Shown one piece after another: positions 1 to 7,801 of a DNA stretch of 9,772 nt. The stretch is from an uncultured bacterium. Lineage in GTDB: Bacteria > Planctomycetota > UBA8108. The DNA is taken from positions 1-9,772 of the forward strand of contig CAJWZY010000056.1 of NCBI GenBank assembly GCA_913050545.1, given 5' to 3'. Position 1 is the stretch's first letter, and every line of letters starts with the position of its first letter. The notes beneath the pieces were generated by a model. The model searched no databases. It worked only from the letters and a program-made list of their open reading frames with translations, and had not been told where the DNA came from. A program made the position numbers and the translations under genes.

Positions 1-3000
1 AACAGGTAATGGGCAATCCGCTCCCGCGCGTTGGTCGGATTGTTGTGATGGTCCTCGAGGTTGAACTTCCTGATCCAGCCGTTGATGGGTTTGTCGCGAG
101 GAGCGACGACCCGGAAGCTGCCATTCCAGCTGCCGCGCGCCCAGGGGCTGCCGGAGAACCTCATGGCCGCCTCGTGGTAGATCGTTGTACCACCGAAACT
201 GAACGACCCATCGATCAGGTCATTCGAAAGCCGCTTGCGGGTTGTAAGGCGCGATTCGTTGTAGGCGCTCGTATGGAACCGGTAATCGTGAAAACGGGTG
301 CTGGGCGACCTGGTGGCTTCCTGGGAATAGACGAAATAGCGCCTGTCGTGAATGCCTGTGGCGGGTGGGTTGAGCACCATGGGATGGGAGCGCCGGGCGA
401 TATCCACCGGGTAGCGTCCTTCGTTGCCGGCGGCATCGGTCGCTTCGATAAAGAAAATGACCCGTGAATTAACGCTCTGGGCAGGGATCGTACCCTCCCA
501 GGTACCGGCGCCGATATTCTCCATGGCGACCGTTGCGGGATTCGTCGTGGGATTGTTTCGAGACCAGCGAAGATTCACGCTCTCAACTCCGTCGGAATCT
601 TCCACCCGCACCCGGACGCGGACGTTCTCCCCCCCGATCGGCACCTGGGGGCTCTGGTCAAGATCCGCCAGCACCGGCCCGAGGTTCACACCAGCGCCAT
701 TCACGAACACTCTCATGCTGACACTGTTGACGGCCCCGGGGGTGCCGAGGTTATCAGGAACATTGAGCTCGTGGGTCTTCGCCAGCTCGTGCTTGTAGCC
801 GTGGGTGTTGAGCGTCTGGGAGCCGATCTGCCATTTCGCATCGAAGACCACCAGCAGATCCTGCCCTGTGGCGAAGGAGCGGGTGCCGCTGTTGGAGCTC
901 TCGATCCGGTTGACCTTATTGTCACCACGCCCCGAAGCGATGATCTTGAGCGAGCCGGCGCCATCGATCGCGTCAGTGGTGGTGCGCCCGCTTCGAATGT
1001 GGGTACCCTGCAGCACCCAGCCGCTGGTGTTCGTATCGAAGCCCGTGTTGACGATCCGCTCATCTCCTCGAACCACATCCGACGGTACCCGGTTCACCAG
1101 GCTTGGAATGAAGCTCAGATCGGAGCTCTGCAGCGAATTGTTGTGGACCTGCACAGCCAGGATGTTCTCTCCCTCAACAAGCAGGTTCCTGAAATTAGCA
1201 ATCGACTGCTCCTGCAGGCTCGGTTCACCGAAAGCAGGTGCCCCCGCGTTAAAATTGCTTGAATTCATATTATAAGAGGCCACCTGGGTACCGTTGAGAT
1301 AGGCGATAAAGCCATCATCAACCGTGACCTTCACTACCAGCTCCGTGATCTCATCGATGTCCTCGGCCGTAAACGTCTTCCTGCAGAAAATGCTGAGGTA
1401 ATTACCCCGCATGTCGGTAAGAACCGTCCGGTCGTCGTTGTCACCGAAGCCGATCCCGGTCTGACCCCTCAGCCAGCCGGAATCATCGAAATCGAGATCC
1501 TTCCAGTTCACGGGCGGGGCCCTGGTGCCCTTGAAATAGGTCCACACTTCATCGGTGTCGACGATGGGGAAGTCCTCGCTCGCCGAGCCGCCCTGCAGTA
1601 CCGAGACGTTGTCGACCACGGTAATCCCCCGGCTCAGAAGAAGCAGGTGAAGCTCGGAGTCTCCACTTGAGTGACGCCCGCTGTAGGAGAACCGGGTGAC
1701 CTCGGCCTTGTCTGAATCATCGCTTGCATCCCAGGCCATACCGAAGCGGTTGTCCTGCAGCGGATCGATGAGCTCGATGGATGAGCCATGGCCGTCAGCC
1801 CAGCGCGGCCAGTCGCCGCCATCGAAATAGCGCACCGTGTCGACCGTTCGGCCAAGCCCGTCCTGGAGCGTGATCCGCTCACCCCGGTCACTGAGGCTGC
1901 CGAAGTCATCGAGCGCATCCTCGTCAACGGGCCCGAGAACCGCATTCTCGGGCAGGTCGTAGACCGACCTGATCAGCGCCGGGTCCCGCGCCACGACCAG
2001 GTATTCACCCGGGGGCAGAACAATATTGTCGGGAAAGTCGAACTCGATTCCATTGGTGAATTCCCAGCCGGTGAGATCGACCGGGTCGCGCGAGCGGTTG
2101 TAGAGCTCGACGAATTCACGGTCGTTATTGTTGTCGATGGGGTGGTACATGATCTCGTGAATCACGATGCTGGTGTTCACATCCAACCTGTTGGAGTCGC
2201 CCCTGGTCGGCTCGGCGGCATCGCGCATCTCCCCGCCATCGGGGACCCGCGCCTCGCTCAGCCCGTCGTGGCTCGGGCGGAAATTGACCGCGTCAACGGT
2301 CCGCCCGCCGCGCGGCTCGATGAGAGCGACGAAGACATTGTTTTCTTCCTCGGTGACTGAAAAGTTCAACCCCAGCTCCGCTTCCGTGTAGCTGAGATAC
2401 CCTCCTGCGGGAATCACCGCTCCTTCAGCCAGGAGAATCTTCTCCGGGTTGTTCCGGTCATCGGTGAGGTAATAGCCCGCGAGGTCGAAGTCCTCGGCGC
2501 CGGGGTTGTAGAGCTCGACCCAGCGCTCATCGGTACCTCGGAAGAAACCTTCGTTGATCTTCACTCCCAGCGGCGGCCGGCAGACCCCGGTAGGCTCTTC
2601 CTCTACCTTCTTACCCGGGTCGGGATCGTTCCCGTCCCCGGGAGTAGAGATGACCTCCCCGGTGATCTGGATGTTTCCGAGGGTAATAGAGCCCGTGTCG
2701 CAGCCGGCCTGCGATGTCATGGCCAGCCCGATGTAGACATTGGGGCCATGCGCCCAGGTTGTCCTCGAGGCCACGGCAACACCCAGGGTCCTCCAGCTCC
2801 TGCCGGTCTCCGAGGTTGAATAATAGGTCGTTATCGTATTGCCGCTTCGGCGCAGACGGAGCCAGAGGGGTTGCCCGTCAAAGGTGGCCTGCACCTCATC
2901 GTTATCCCCTTCGTGGATGGTTCTCCTCGACGCCTTTGCCCCGCCGGGGGCGGGAGTGTCCTGGAGAAAAACATAGGCGGACCGGTCAGAGAGATCGTGG

Positions 3001-3869
3001 CGAGCCATGATCCCCGCCTTCCCACCGGCCTGGCCCGGGGTCCAGTTGCGCGCAAGGAGGCGGCACCTGACATCGAAATTGCCCCGGATCTGGACATAGG
3101 CGAAATGAAACTGGTCACCACCGGCCCAGATATCATTACCCGAGGCGACCATCTCGTACTGCTGGTCATCGCCGGCGCCGTTCACCGTAAAATCCCCGGG
3201 GGTGCAGGGTTCACCTATGTCATGGTGACCATGAAATTCTCCCACCGCCAGGCCGAGAACAGGCCCGGGCGGAAGGGTGACCGTCTGCTGCCCAAACGCC
3301 TCCCAGCAGGGATTCAGAAGGCCGGGAGAGCCGCCGAGATCACTCGACTGGACCCAGCTGTCTGGATCATCCTGCTCTGTATAAGGAGCCCCAAGCTCCA
3401 GGGAGTGGCCCAGGCCATCGGCCCCGACCGGCCACTTGCCGCGATCGTTGTATTCGACCCTGAGGATCGTCCGTCCCCCGGTATTACAGATCTCGATGTC
3501 CTCTCCGCCGTTGGAGAGGGAATTCCCGCTCTCACCATCCCAGGCCCAGTCGCCAACAGTATTCTGGATACCATACCTGTCCCTGATAGCGGCCTGGTCA
3601 GCACAAACGACGAGAAAAGCATGTCCCTCCATCCAGGTTCCCTCGGGGAACACGAAGCTCACTCCATCGCAGATCATGAAACCGGAGAGATCGAGCGGAT
3701 CGGGGTTCTCGTTGAAGAGCTCGATGAACTCAAAGCGCCTCTGCTCCTCACCCCGCGGTGAGTACATGATCTCAGAGATCGTCAGCGCCTCCAGCCCACC
3801 ACCAGTCAGCGCAAAAAACGACGCCAGCAGGAGGGCTCCGTAAAACTTCCTCGTCAGGAAATAAGGCAT
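1..3869 (-). CDS. Large secreted lamin-tail-domain / CotH-like multidomain protein (C-terminus beyond the left edge)
   Basis: The minus-strand frame is open for 1289 codons from ATG at 3869-3867 to the window edge, with no stop. AGGAG lies 9 nt upstream of the ATG. Residues 1-28 are a Sec signal peptide (basic RK, a hydrophobic run, likely cleavage after GLEA). Three lamin tail domains are recognisable: about 29-190 (ISEIMYSP, then FEFIELFN), about 430-545 (VKINEGFF, RWVELYNPG) and about 565-725 (VIHEIMYHP, REFVELYNRS, DLTGW). Between the first two (about 214-403) is a DUF1349/LamG-like beta-sandwich. After the third come a jelly-roll-like segment (about 774-900, VDDGFIAYLNG), a carbohydrate-binding-like segment (about 930-1045) and an Ig-like segment (about 1052-1145). 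The last 100 or so residues (RFSGSPW, then FNLEDHH, then ARERIAHYL) look like the start of a CotH-kinase-like module, whose catalytic part is outside the window. It is probably a cell-surface or secreted structural or adhesive protein. Domain names come from pattern recognition; the CotH call is the least certain. Confidence 0.9.
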   Translation of the reverse strand, partial: MPYFLTRKFYGALLLASFFALTGGGLEALTISEIMYSPRGEEQRRFEFIELFNENPDPLDLSGFMICDGVSFVFPEGTWMEGHAFLVVCADQAAIRDRYGIQNTVGDWAWDGESGNSLSNGGEDIEICNTGGRTILRVEYNDRGKWPVGADGLGHSLELGAPYTEQDDPDSWVQSSDLGGSPGLLNPCWEAFGQQTVTLPPGPVLGLAVGEFHGHHDIGEPCTPGDFTVNGAGDDQQYEMVASGNDIWAGGDQFHFAYVQIRGNFDVRCRLLARNWTPGQAGGKAGIMARHDLSDRSAYVFLQDTPAPGGAKASRRTIHEGDNDEVQATFDGQPLWLRLRRSGNTITTYYSTSETGRSWRTLGVAVASRTTWAHGPNVYIGLAMTSQAGCDTGSITLGNIQITGEVISTPGDGNDPDPGKKVEEEPTGVCRPPLGVKINEGFFRGTDERWVELYNPGAEDFDLAGYYLTDDRNNPEKILLAEGAVIPAGGYLSYTEAELGLNFSVTEEENNVFVALIEPRGGRTVDAVNFRPSHDGLSEARVPDGGEMRDAAEPTRGDSNRLDVNTSIVIHEIMYHPIDNNNDREFVELYNRSRDPVDLTGWEFTNGIEFDFPDNIVLPPGEYLVVARDPALIRSVYDLPENAVLGPVDEDALDDFGSLSDRGERITLQDGLGRTVDTVRYFDGGDWPRWADGHGSSIELIDPLQDNRFGMAWDASDDSDKAEVTRFSYSGRHSSGDSELHLLLLSRGITVVDNVSVLQGGSASEDFPIVDTDEVWTYFKGTRAPPVNWKDLDFDDSGWLRGQTGIGFGDNDDRTVLTDMRGNYLSIFCRKTFTAEDIDEITELVVKVTVDDGFIAYLNGTQVASYNMNSSNFNAGAPAFGEPSLQEQSIANFRNLLVEGENILAVQVHNNSLQSSDLSFIPSLVNRVPSDVVRGDERIVNTGFDTNTSGWVLQGTHIRSGRTTTDAIDGAGSLKIIASGRGDNKVNRIESSNSGTRSFATGQDLLVVFDAKWQIGSQTLNTHGYKHELAKTHELNVPDNLGTPGAVNSVSMRVFVNGAGVNLGPVLADLDQSPQVPIGGENVRVRVRVEDSDGVESVNLRWSRNNPTTNPATVAMENIGAGTWEGTIPAQSVNSRVIFFIEATDAAGNEGRYPVDIARRSHPMVLNPPATGIHDRRYFVYSQEATRSPSTRFHDYRFHTSAYNESRLTTRKRLSNDLIDGSFSFGGTTIYHEAAMRFSGSPWARGSWNGSFRVVAPRDKPINGWIRKFNLEDHHNNPTNARERIAHYL

Positions 3870-4155
3870 CTCGATCGACTCCTAAAAACTGGCTCAGATC
3901 GTCCGGGAGAAATATTGCCGGTACCCCGGGCGCTTTCGCTCATCGCCGGGCAGCGGAAGTATATTTAAAATACAGAACCCATTCCCTCACTATCCCCCAA
4001 CCGGGGATGCACAAGGCTGGAAAGGACTTATATTACACGCAAAAGCGGGGCAGGGGAAATCCCCGCGAGCGAGCTGGCGACAATTGCCGACAAGGTCGCT
4101 GCATACGGCCAGCTCCCGGGCCTGTTGATTCCGGGATTCCCTGTCCCGGGAGAGA
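3870..4155. other. Intergenic spacer between two minus-strand genes
   Basis: I see no convincing gene in these 286 nt. A plus-strand reading from ATG at 4005 gives about 60 residues of arginine-rich, low-quality sequence and is rejected. The minus strand carries a TATACT hexamer at 3963-3958 within an AT-rich patch (about 3958-3972), roughly 90 nt upstream of the large secreted-protein gene. It could be that gene's -10 element, but the matching -35 position (GGGAAT) is poor. A second AT-rich hexamer, TAATAT (4035-4030, minus strand), is an equally weak alternative. Confidence 0.4.
4131..4149 (-). terminator. Stem-loop just after the stop of the conserved gene
   Basis: CCGGGA (4131-4136) and TCCCGG (4144-4149) form a perfect 6-bp inverted repeat with a 7-nt loop. 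It begins 6 nt beyond the TGA stop (4158-4156) of the minus-strand gene. No T-tract follows on the minus strand, so a classical intrinsic terminator is not supported. It could be a 3'-end-stabilising hairpin or a weak or factor-assisted terminator. Confidence 0.3.
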
Positions 4156-5271
4156 TCAGGAAAGAGACACCAGGCACTTGTAGAGATTCAGCAGGAACAC
4201 CCTGTTGTCGACACCGGCGTAAGCAAGCTCGCCTCCCATGCGCGAGAAGGACTTGCAGAAACGCACGTAGTAGGCGGGATTGTCCTTCGGCGGCTCTCCC
4301 TTCGACCAGTCCCAGGTCGACTCTGCAAGATCGTTCACCACGATGAGGAAATCTTCCGGGGAATTGCCCCCACGGCGGGCCTGGTTGCGGGCCATCGAGA
4401 TGGATTTCTCGAAGATCATGGGTGACATCACCGAGGAGCCGACGCTCAGGTAAACCCCCCCATCGAGATGGCTGATCGTGTCGGCATATAGCAGGAAGTC
4501 TGTCATCGACACACGGCCCACGGCGCCGCCGGACAACATCGGATGGGGGTAGATGATGTCCTGCCCGATTCCCGGGTGGACGCTGAAGCGGGCACCTTCG
4601 CGGCAGCAGGCCGCCTGGATACTGCTTGAGGAATGAGGGTGGGGTATTTTCAACCAGCCGGGCTCGAGACCCGTGCGCTCCATCACCTCGATGAGGTCCA
4701 CTGCCGCGGCTGCCCGGGCGGCCGGGCCTGCACCTCCAGCGAGGCCCGCCTCGACAATGGCCCCCAGCTCCTGGCGCGAGGGAATCTCGATTCCCTCATC
4801 GACGATCATCCTTCCTACCGACTCCCCGTACCCGAGGCCGGCAAGAGCGCCGGCGAGGAGAGCCCGCCCCAGGTGGGCCCCGGTTTCCTCCCACATGCCG
4901 AATTGCCCCCGGCTGACATAGTGTTTCACGTCCTCGCAGGTACTGCCGAGGAAGGCAAATTCCCAGTCATGGATCGAACCCGCGCCGTTGGTGGCAATGT
5001 GCTGCAGCCAGCCCTGCCTGACCATCTCAGAGAGAACAGGACCCAGCCCGTTCCTGATGAGGTGGGCGCCGTGGCAGATCACCACGGGAGCATTCCTGCG
5101 CCGGGCCTCGACAATCCGCTCGGCGGTGCGCTCGATCACCCCGGCGGCGGACCCGGGATCGGGAGCCGGCGAATCCGGGCCAAGCATGACCTCACCGGCA
5201 TCGAGCTTGTTCTGTCTCGAGCCTACCGGAAAAAATTCCAGCCGCGATCGGTCAAACCCTTTTTCTTGCAC
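4156..5271 (-). CDS. Conserved protein, possibly deoxyhypusine-synthase-like Rossmann fold
   Basis: This is a 371-residue protein with no signal peptide, so it is likely cytoplasmic. The start is GTG at 5271: no other usable start lies between it and the in-frame TGA at 5328-5326, and AGGA sits about 6 nt upstream. Recognisable conserved-looking blocks are APVVICHGAHLIRNG (61-75), HIATNGAGSIHDWEFA (91-106) followed by STCEDV (110-115), FGMWEETG (124-131), SVHPGIGQDIIYPHP (230-244), GGVYLSVGSSVMSP (271-284) and SRMGGELAYAGVDNR (343-357). The glycine-rich turns after beta-strand-like stretches suggest nucleotide or phosphate binding, and the overall style recalls bacterial proteins related to deoxyhypusine synthase (PF01916). 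I cannot see the canonical active-site lysine motif and do not assign a reaction. It lies 54 nt downstream of the DUF501 gene, in the same frame, and is probably co-transcribed with it. The coding call is firm; the family call is weak. Confidence 0.85.
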   Translation of the reverse strand: MQEKGFDRSRLEFFPVGSRQNKLDAGEVMLGPDSPAPDPGSAAGVIERTAERIVEARRRNAPVVICHGAHLIRNGLGPVLSEMVRQGWLQHIATNGAGSIHDWEFAFLGSTCEDVKHYVSRGQFGMWEETGAHLGRALLAGALAGLGYGESVGRMIVDEGIEIPSRQELGAIVEAGLAGGAGPAARAAAAVDLIEVMERTGLEPGWLKIPHPHSSSSIQAACCREGARFSVHPGIGQDIIYPHPMLSGGAVGRVSMTDFLLYADTISHLDGGVYLSVGSSVMSPMIFEKSISMARNQARRGGNSPEDFLIVVNDLAESTWDWSKGEPPKDNPAYYVRFCKSFSRMGGELAYAGVDNRVFLLNLYKCLVSLS

Positions 5272-5325
5272 CGCGGTTCCTGTTCTCCCGGTTGGGTAAA
5301 GGAGGCGCCTAGTAAACCAGCAGGC

Positions 5326-5889
5326 TCAACCTACCGACGAGCTTTCTGCCTTGCAAGCCTGCAGAGAAAACTCCTCCTGCAGAAACTCCCCCACAACATT
5401 CGCAGCACCGGCATGATGGGCAAACTGGAGATGGAGGCACTTCACGAAGTTCCAATCCCTGATTCCACCGATCCCGGTCTCCCGGTAGACCTTCTCCCAG
5501 CCTCTCTCGATGACCACCTCGCGGTGCTCCGGGAGCAGGCTCTCCCAACGCTCGAGGCCGTATTGCCTGTGATTTTCGTGGTAGGCCTCCCTGAATTCCG
5601 GGTCCGCCCCGATCCGCTCCTCGATCTTCCCGATCCAGCCGTAGGACTCGAATTCAGAGACCTGGCGAATCAGGGACCGGCAGGTCAGCCAGTAGAGCGT
5701 AGGGAAAGGAGAGAGAACCTTCCCCTCTTCAGACAAGGAAAGCGGGTAGTACCGGATGACCTGCGGATGACCGGCAGGACAATAGGCCTCCACCTTCAGA
5801 ACACCACTTGGCCGGCGCCCGAGCTGGGCCTCGAGCATGGAGAGGTCCTCCTCGCTGGCAGTGGCTGTCGCCTCGATCCGTTCTTTCAT
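5326..5889 (-). CDS. DUF501 domain-containing protein
   Basis: This is a 187-residue cytoplasmic protein starting at ATG 5889-5887, with AGGAG 8 nt upstream. The DUF501 signature is clear: GRRPSGVLKVEAYCPAGHP (24-42), PFPTLYWLTC (61-70) and the C-terminal block GIRDWNFVKCLHLQFAHHAG (142-161). Conserved Cys37, Cys70, Cys151, His153, His158 and His159 could form a metal site; this is my inference from their spacing. The biochemical role of DUF501 is unknown. In Actinobacteria it commonly sits near enolase and exopolyphosphatase genes, which are not present here. It is the first gene of a probable two-gene minus-strand unit with the conserved gene downstream, and it is divergent from the exported HEAT-repeat gene. 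Confidence 0.88.
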   Translation of the reverse strand: MKERIEATATASEEDLSMLEAQLGRRPSGVLKVEAYCPAGHPQVIRYYPLSLSEEGKVLSPFPTLYWLTCRSLIRQVSEFESYGWIGKIEERIGADPEFREAYHENHRQYGLERWESLLPEHREVVIERGWEKVYRETGIGGIRDWNFVKCLHLQFAHHAGAANVVGEFLQEEFSLQACKAESSSVG

Positions 5890-6152
5890 TGAACAGGCTC
5901 CTCGCTCCCGAATGTCTCGCTCTTTTTCATGGTCTTACTGTCCCGGGACCAATCCGGCCTGCACCCTTTGAAATTTGGCTGTACCATAACGACCATGATG
6001 ATAGCCTTGGGATTCGTTCGCCGGGTAAAAAATCGTGGGCTGCTATCCCGGCTCCTTTTAGAATAAACTTTCCGCCCCCTGCAGGGACAGACACCCGGCA
6101 GGTATGTAAACGAGTCTTCTTTTCCGGCATTTGTACTGACCAGGATAAACCA
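5890..6152. promoter_or_regulatory. Divergent intergenic region carrying promoters for both directions
   Basis: These 263 nt separate two divergent genes, so both transcription units should start here. On the plus strand, TAGAAT (6059-6064) is a fair -10 match about 90 nt before the ATG at 6153, but no good -35 sits at the right distance. TTGAAA (5968-5973) resembles a -35 but lacks a paired -10. No minus-strand promoter stands out. On the minus strand a 14-codon reading starting near 5930 (MKKSETFG...) ends in a TGA that overlaps the DUF501 ATG; it is noted only as a possible leader peptide. No operator or riboswitch is recognised. Confidence 0.35.
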
Positions 6153-7763
6153 ATGACTTCTTTCCGCCTTTCAACGGCCTTGATACCTATAGCCTGCATC
6201 TCGCTCCTGCTGTTCACCCTCCCGGCGAACGGCCAGGAAGAAGGCGTCGACAAAAAAACCCTCTCGAAAGCCCTGCGCTCACCGAACTCTCTCATCCGGC
6301 ACGACACCTGGTCCAAGATGAACCCGGAGGACAAGAGCCAGTTCAGCATGCTCGTCAAGATCATGTCCAAGATGGCATGGTTTGACCGCGACGGGACCAT
6401 CAAGGCGCTGGCCACTGCCGCCAGCGACGAGGTGCTTGAGAAAATGATCAGCACCCTCAAGAAGAACAAAGACCGCGCGGTTCGCCAGGGGATGGCTGTA
6501 GCCCTGGCAAAGATGGATGACCCCATCTTTTACAAGCATCTCTACGAAGCCCTTGATGACAAGGACCCCACCGTTCGCAGGGTCGTGGTGCACAGCCTGC
6601 GGGTGCATAAAAAACCCGAGGCCGTCGATGCCCTCGTCAAGCGCTTCCAGAAAGAAGATGACCCTGTCGTAAAGACCTTCCTCGAGCAATCTCTCAATGA
6701 GCTGACCCAGGCCTTCCGCGGCCCCAATCCGCTGCACTGGCTGTCCTGGTGGGAGACGGCGAAGAACGATCCGGACTACAAGCTCGGCGAAACAGATGAC
6801 GACGCCAAGAAGGCGGCCGAAGATCTGGGCCACAAGCTCAAGAAGCGAAGAACCGTTTCGATCCTCGGAGGTGTCACCATCGAGTCCTCAGAACGAGGCT
6901 CAGGAATCGGGGTACCGATCCTGATCATTCCGCCCTACGGCTACAGCGAAAACATCATGCTGCCGTTTCTCTCCGGGCTCGAACAACGGCACAAGCTCCA
7001 CTACATCAAGCTGCCCCCGGTCAAGAGCTTCAAGAACCTGCGCGTTGTGAGCGCCAAGCAGATCCCCTATTACCCGATCGACCAGCTCGTCGACGCCTTC
7101 GAAGACCTCCGCAAGCAGACCAAGGAAGAGCGCTTCGCGATCATGGCCTGCGGCATGAACAGCTGGATCGCCATGCGGTACGCGAAGAAATACCCCAGGT
7201 CCATTGCCGGGATCCTGCTGGTTGCACCCATTTCCGGGGTCAAGGAATACGCCAGGGCGACTGACCGTTTCGAAAAAATGGGGAAAAGCAGAAAAGATAC
7301 CGAGATGCACTATTTCGGGCTGACCCGACGTTTCAACTCTCAAACCGGCGAGAGCAATCTCGACAGCTACCAGCGCGAGAACGAAATCACCAAGTGGGAT
7401 GGTGAAGGCGGTTGCATCGACCGGCGCTCCTGGAGCCTCTTCTTCCATGATCAAAGAGATTACGTCGCCAGCATGCTCTACCCGGTCAAGAACCACCGCA
7501 TGGGCAGCGTAGCGATTCCTGATTTCGACCTCTTCAAGGAAAAGAAACCCGGCCTGAGAATCCCGACCCTGGTGATTTGCGGCAAGTCGAGCCTCTATAC
7601 CAGCGCCGATGACTGCAAGGGAATCGCCAAGTACTACCGCGGGCTCTGCCTGGTATACGGCTACTCTTCCTGCATGCCCTTCTGTGAAGAATCCAAGCGT
7701 TTCAACAAGGACGTCGCCGGCTTCCTCAAGAAATTTACCCGGGTAAAAAAGTCGAAAAAGTAG
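6153..7763 (+). CDS. Exported HEAT-repeat protein with a degenerate alpha/beta-hydrolase domain
   Basis: This 536-residue protein starts at ATG 6153, with AGGA 7 nt upstream. The open frame continues further upstream without a stop, but the signal peptide (residues 1-27, hydrophobic IPIACISLLLFTLP, cleavage after PANG) fixes this start. Residues about 85-185 are HEAT-like helical repeats (RQGMAVALAKMDDP; DKDPTVRRVVVHSLR; DDPVVKTFLEQSLNEL), followed by LHWLSWWE (194-201), a motif typical of HEAT proteins in planctomycetes. Residues about 255-530 follow an alpha/beta-hydrolase plan: a strand at PILIIPPYGYSE, an elbow region IMACGMNSWIAMRYAKKYP, then ILLVAP, then PTLVICGKSS and a C-terminal FNKDVAGFLKKF helix. 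By manual alignment the nucleophile is Gly334, the acid position is Ser480 and the His position is Cys507, so hydrolase activity is doubtful. Ser337 could be a displaced nucleophile. The mature chain has seven cysteines, including C507-MPF-C511. It probably acts outside the cytoplasm and is co-transcribed with the metallopeptidase 38 nt downstream. Confidence 0.9.
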   Translation: MTSFRLSTALIPIACISLLLFTLPANGQEEGVDKKTLSKALRSPNSLIRHDTWSKMNPEDKSQFSMLVKIMSKMAWFDRDGTIKALATAASDEVLEKMISTLKKNKDRAVRQGMAVALAKMDDPIFYKHLYEALDDKDPTVRRVVVHSLRVHKKPEAVDALVKRFQKEDDPVVKTFLEQSLNELTQAFRGPNPLHWLSWWETAKNDPDYKLGETDDDAKKAAEDLGHKLKKRRTVSILGGVTIESSERGSGIGVPILIIPPYGYSENIMLPFLSGLEQRHKLHYIKLPPVKSFKNLRVVSAKQIPYYPIDQLVDAFEDLRKQTKEERFAIMACGMNSWIAMRYAKKYPRSIAGILLVAPISGVKEYARATDRFEKMGKSRKDTEMHYFGLTRRFNSQTGESNLDSYQRENEITKWDGEGGCIDRRSWSLFFHDQRDYVASMLYPVKNHRMGSVAIPDFDLFKEKKPGLRIPTLVICGKSSLYTSADDCKGIAKYYRGLCLVYGYSSCMPFCEESKRFNKDVAGFLKKFTRVKKSKK

Positions 7764-7801
7764 CGACCCTGCCCGGAAAAAGAATCGCCCCGGAGAAAAC
7801 C

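Noticed and set aside
2871..3761. Plus-strand open frame of 296 codons within the large secreted-protein gene
   Set aside because: It is antisense to well-defined LTD and beta-sandwich coding sequence, and the translation has no domain features.
4005..4180. Small plus-strand reading in the intergenic spacer, running into the conserved gene
   Set aside because: The translation is arginine- and proline-rich with no pattern, there is no ribosome-binding site, and it overlaps the end of a good gene.
5326..5328. TGA between the DUF501 gene and the next gene, which is in the same frame, as a second selenocysteine codon joining the two into one protein
   Set aside because: The context (SSSVG before, ACW after) has no CxxU motif. 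The possible GCCT/AGGC hairpin starts directly after the TGA, too close for a SECIS loop. DUF501 ends naturally here, and the downstream gene has its own GTG with AGGA. A shared frame happens by chance one time in three.
4633..5892. Long plus-strand open frame of 419 codons opposite the conserved and DUF501 genes
   Set aside because: It is a shadow of two convincing minus-strand genes in GC-rich DNA; its translation is rich in Pro, Arg and Gly with no recognisable domain.
5808..6152. N-terminal extension of the HEAT/hydrolase protein back to 5808
   Set aside because: The extension would overlap the divergent DUF501 gene and bury the signal peptide at residue 116; the ATG at 6153 has a Shine-Dalgarno-like AGGA and a proper signal peptide.
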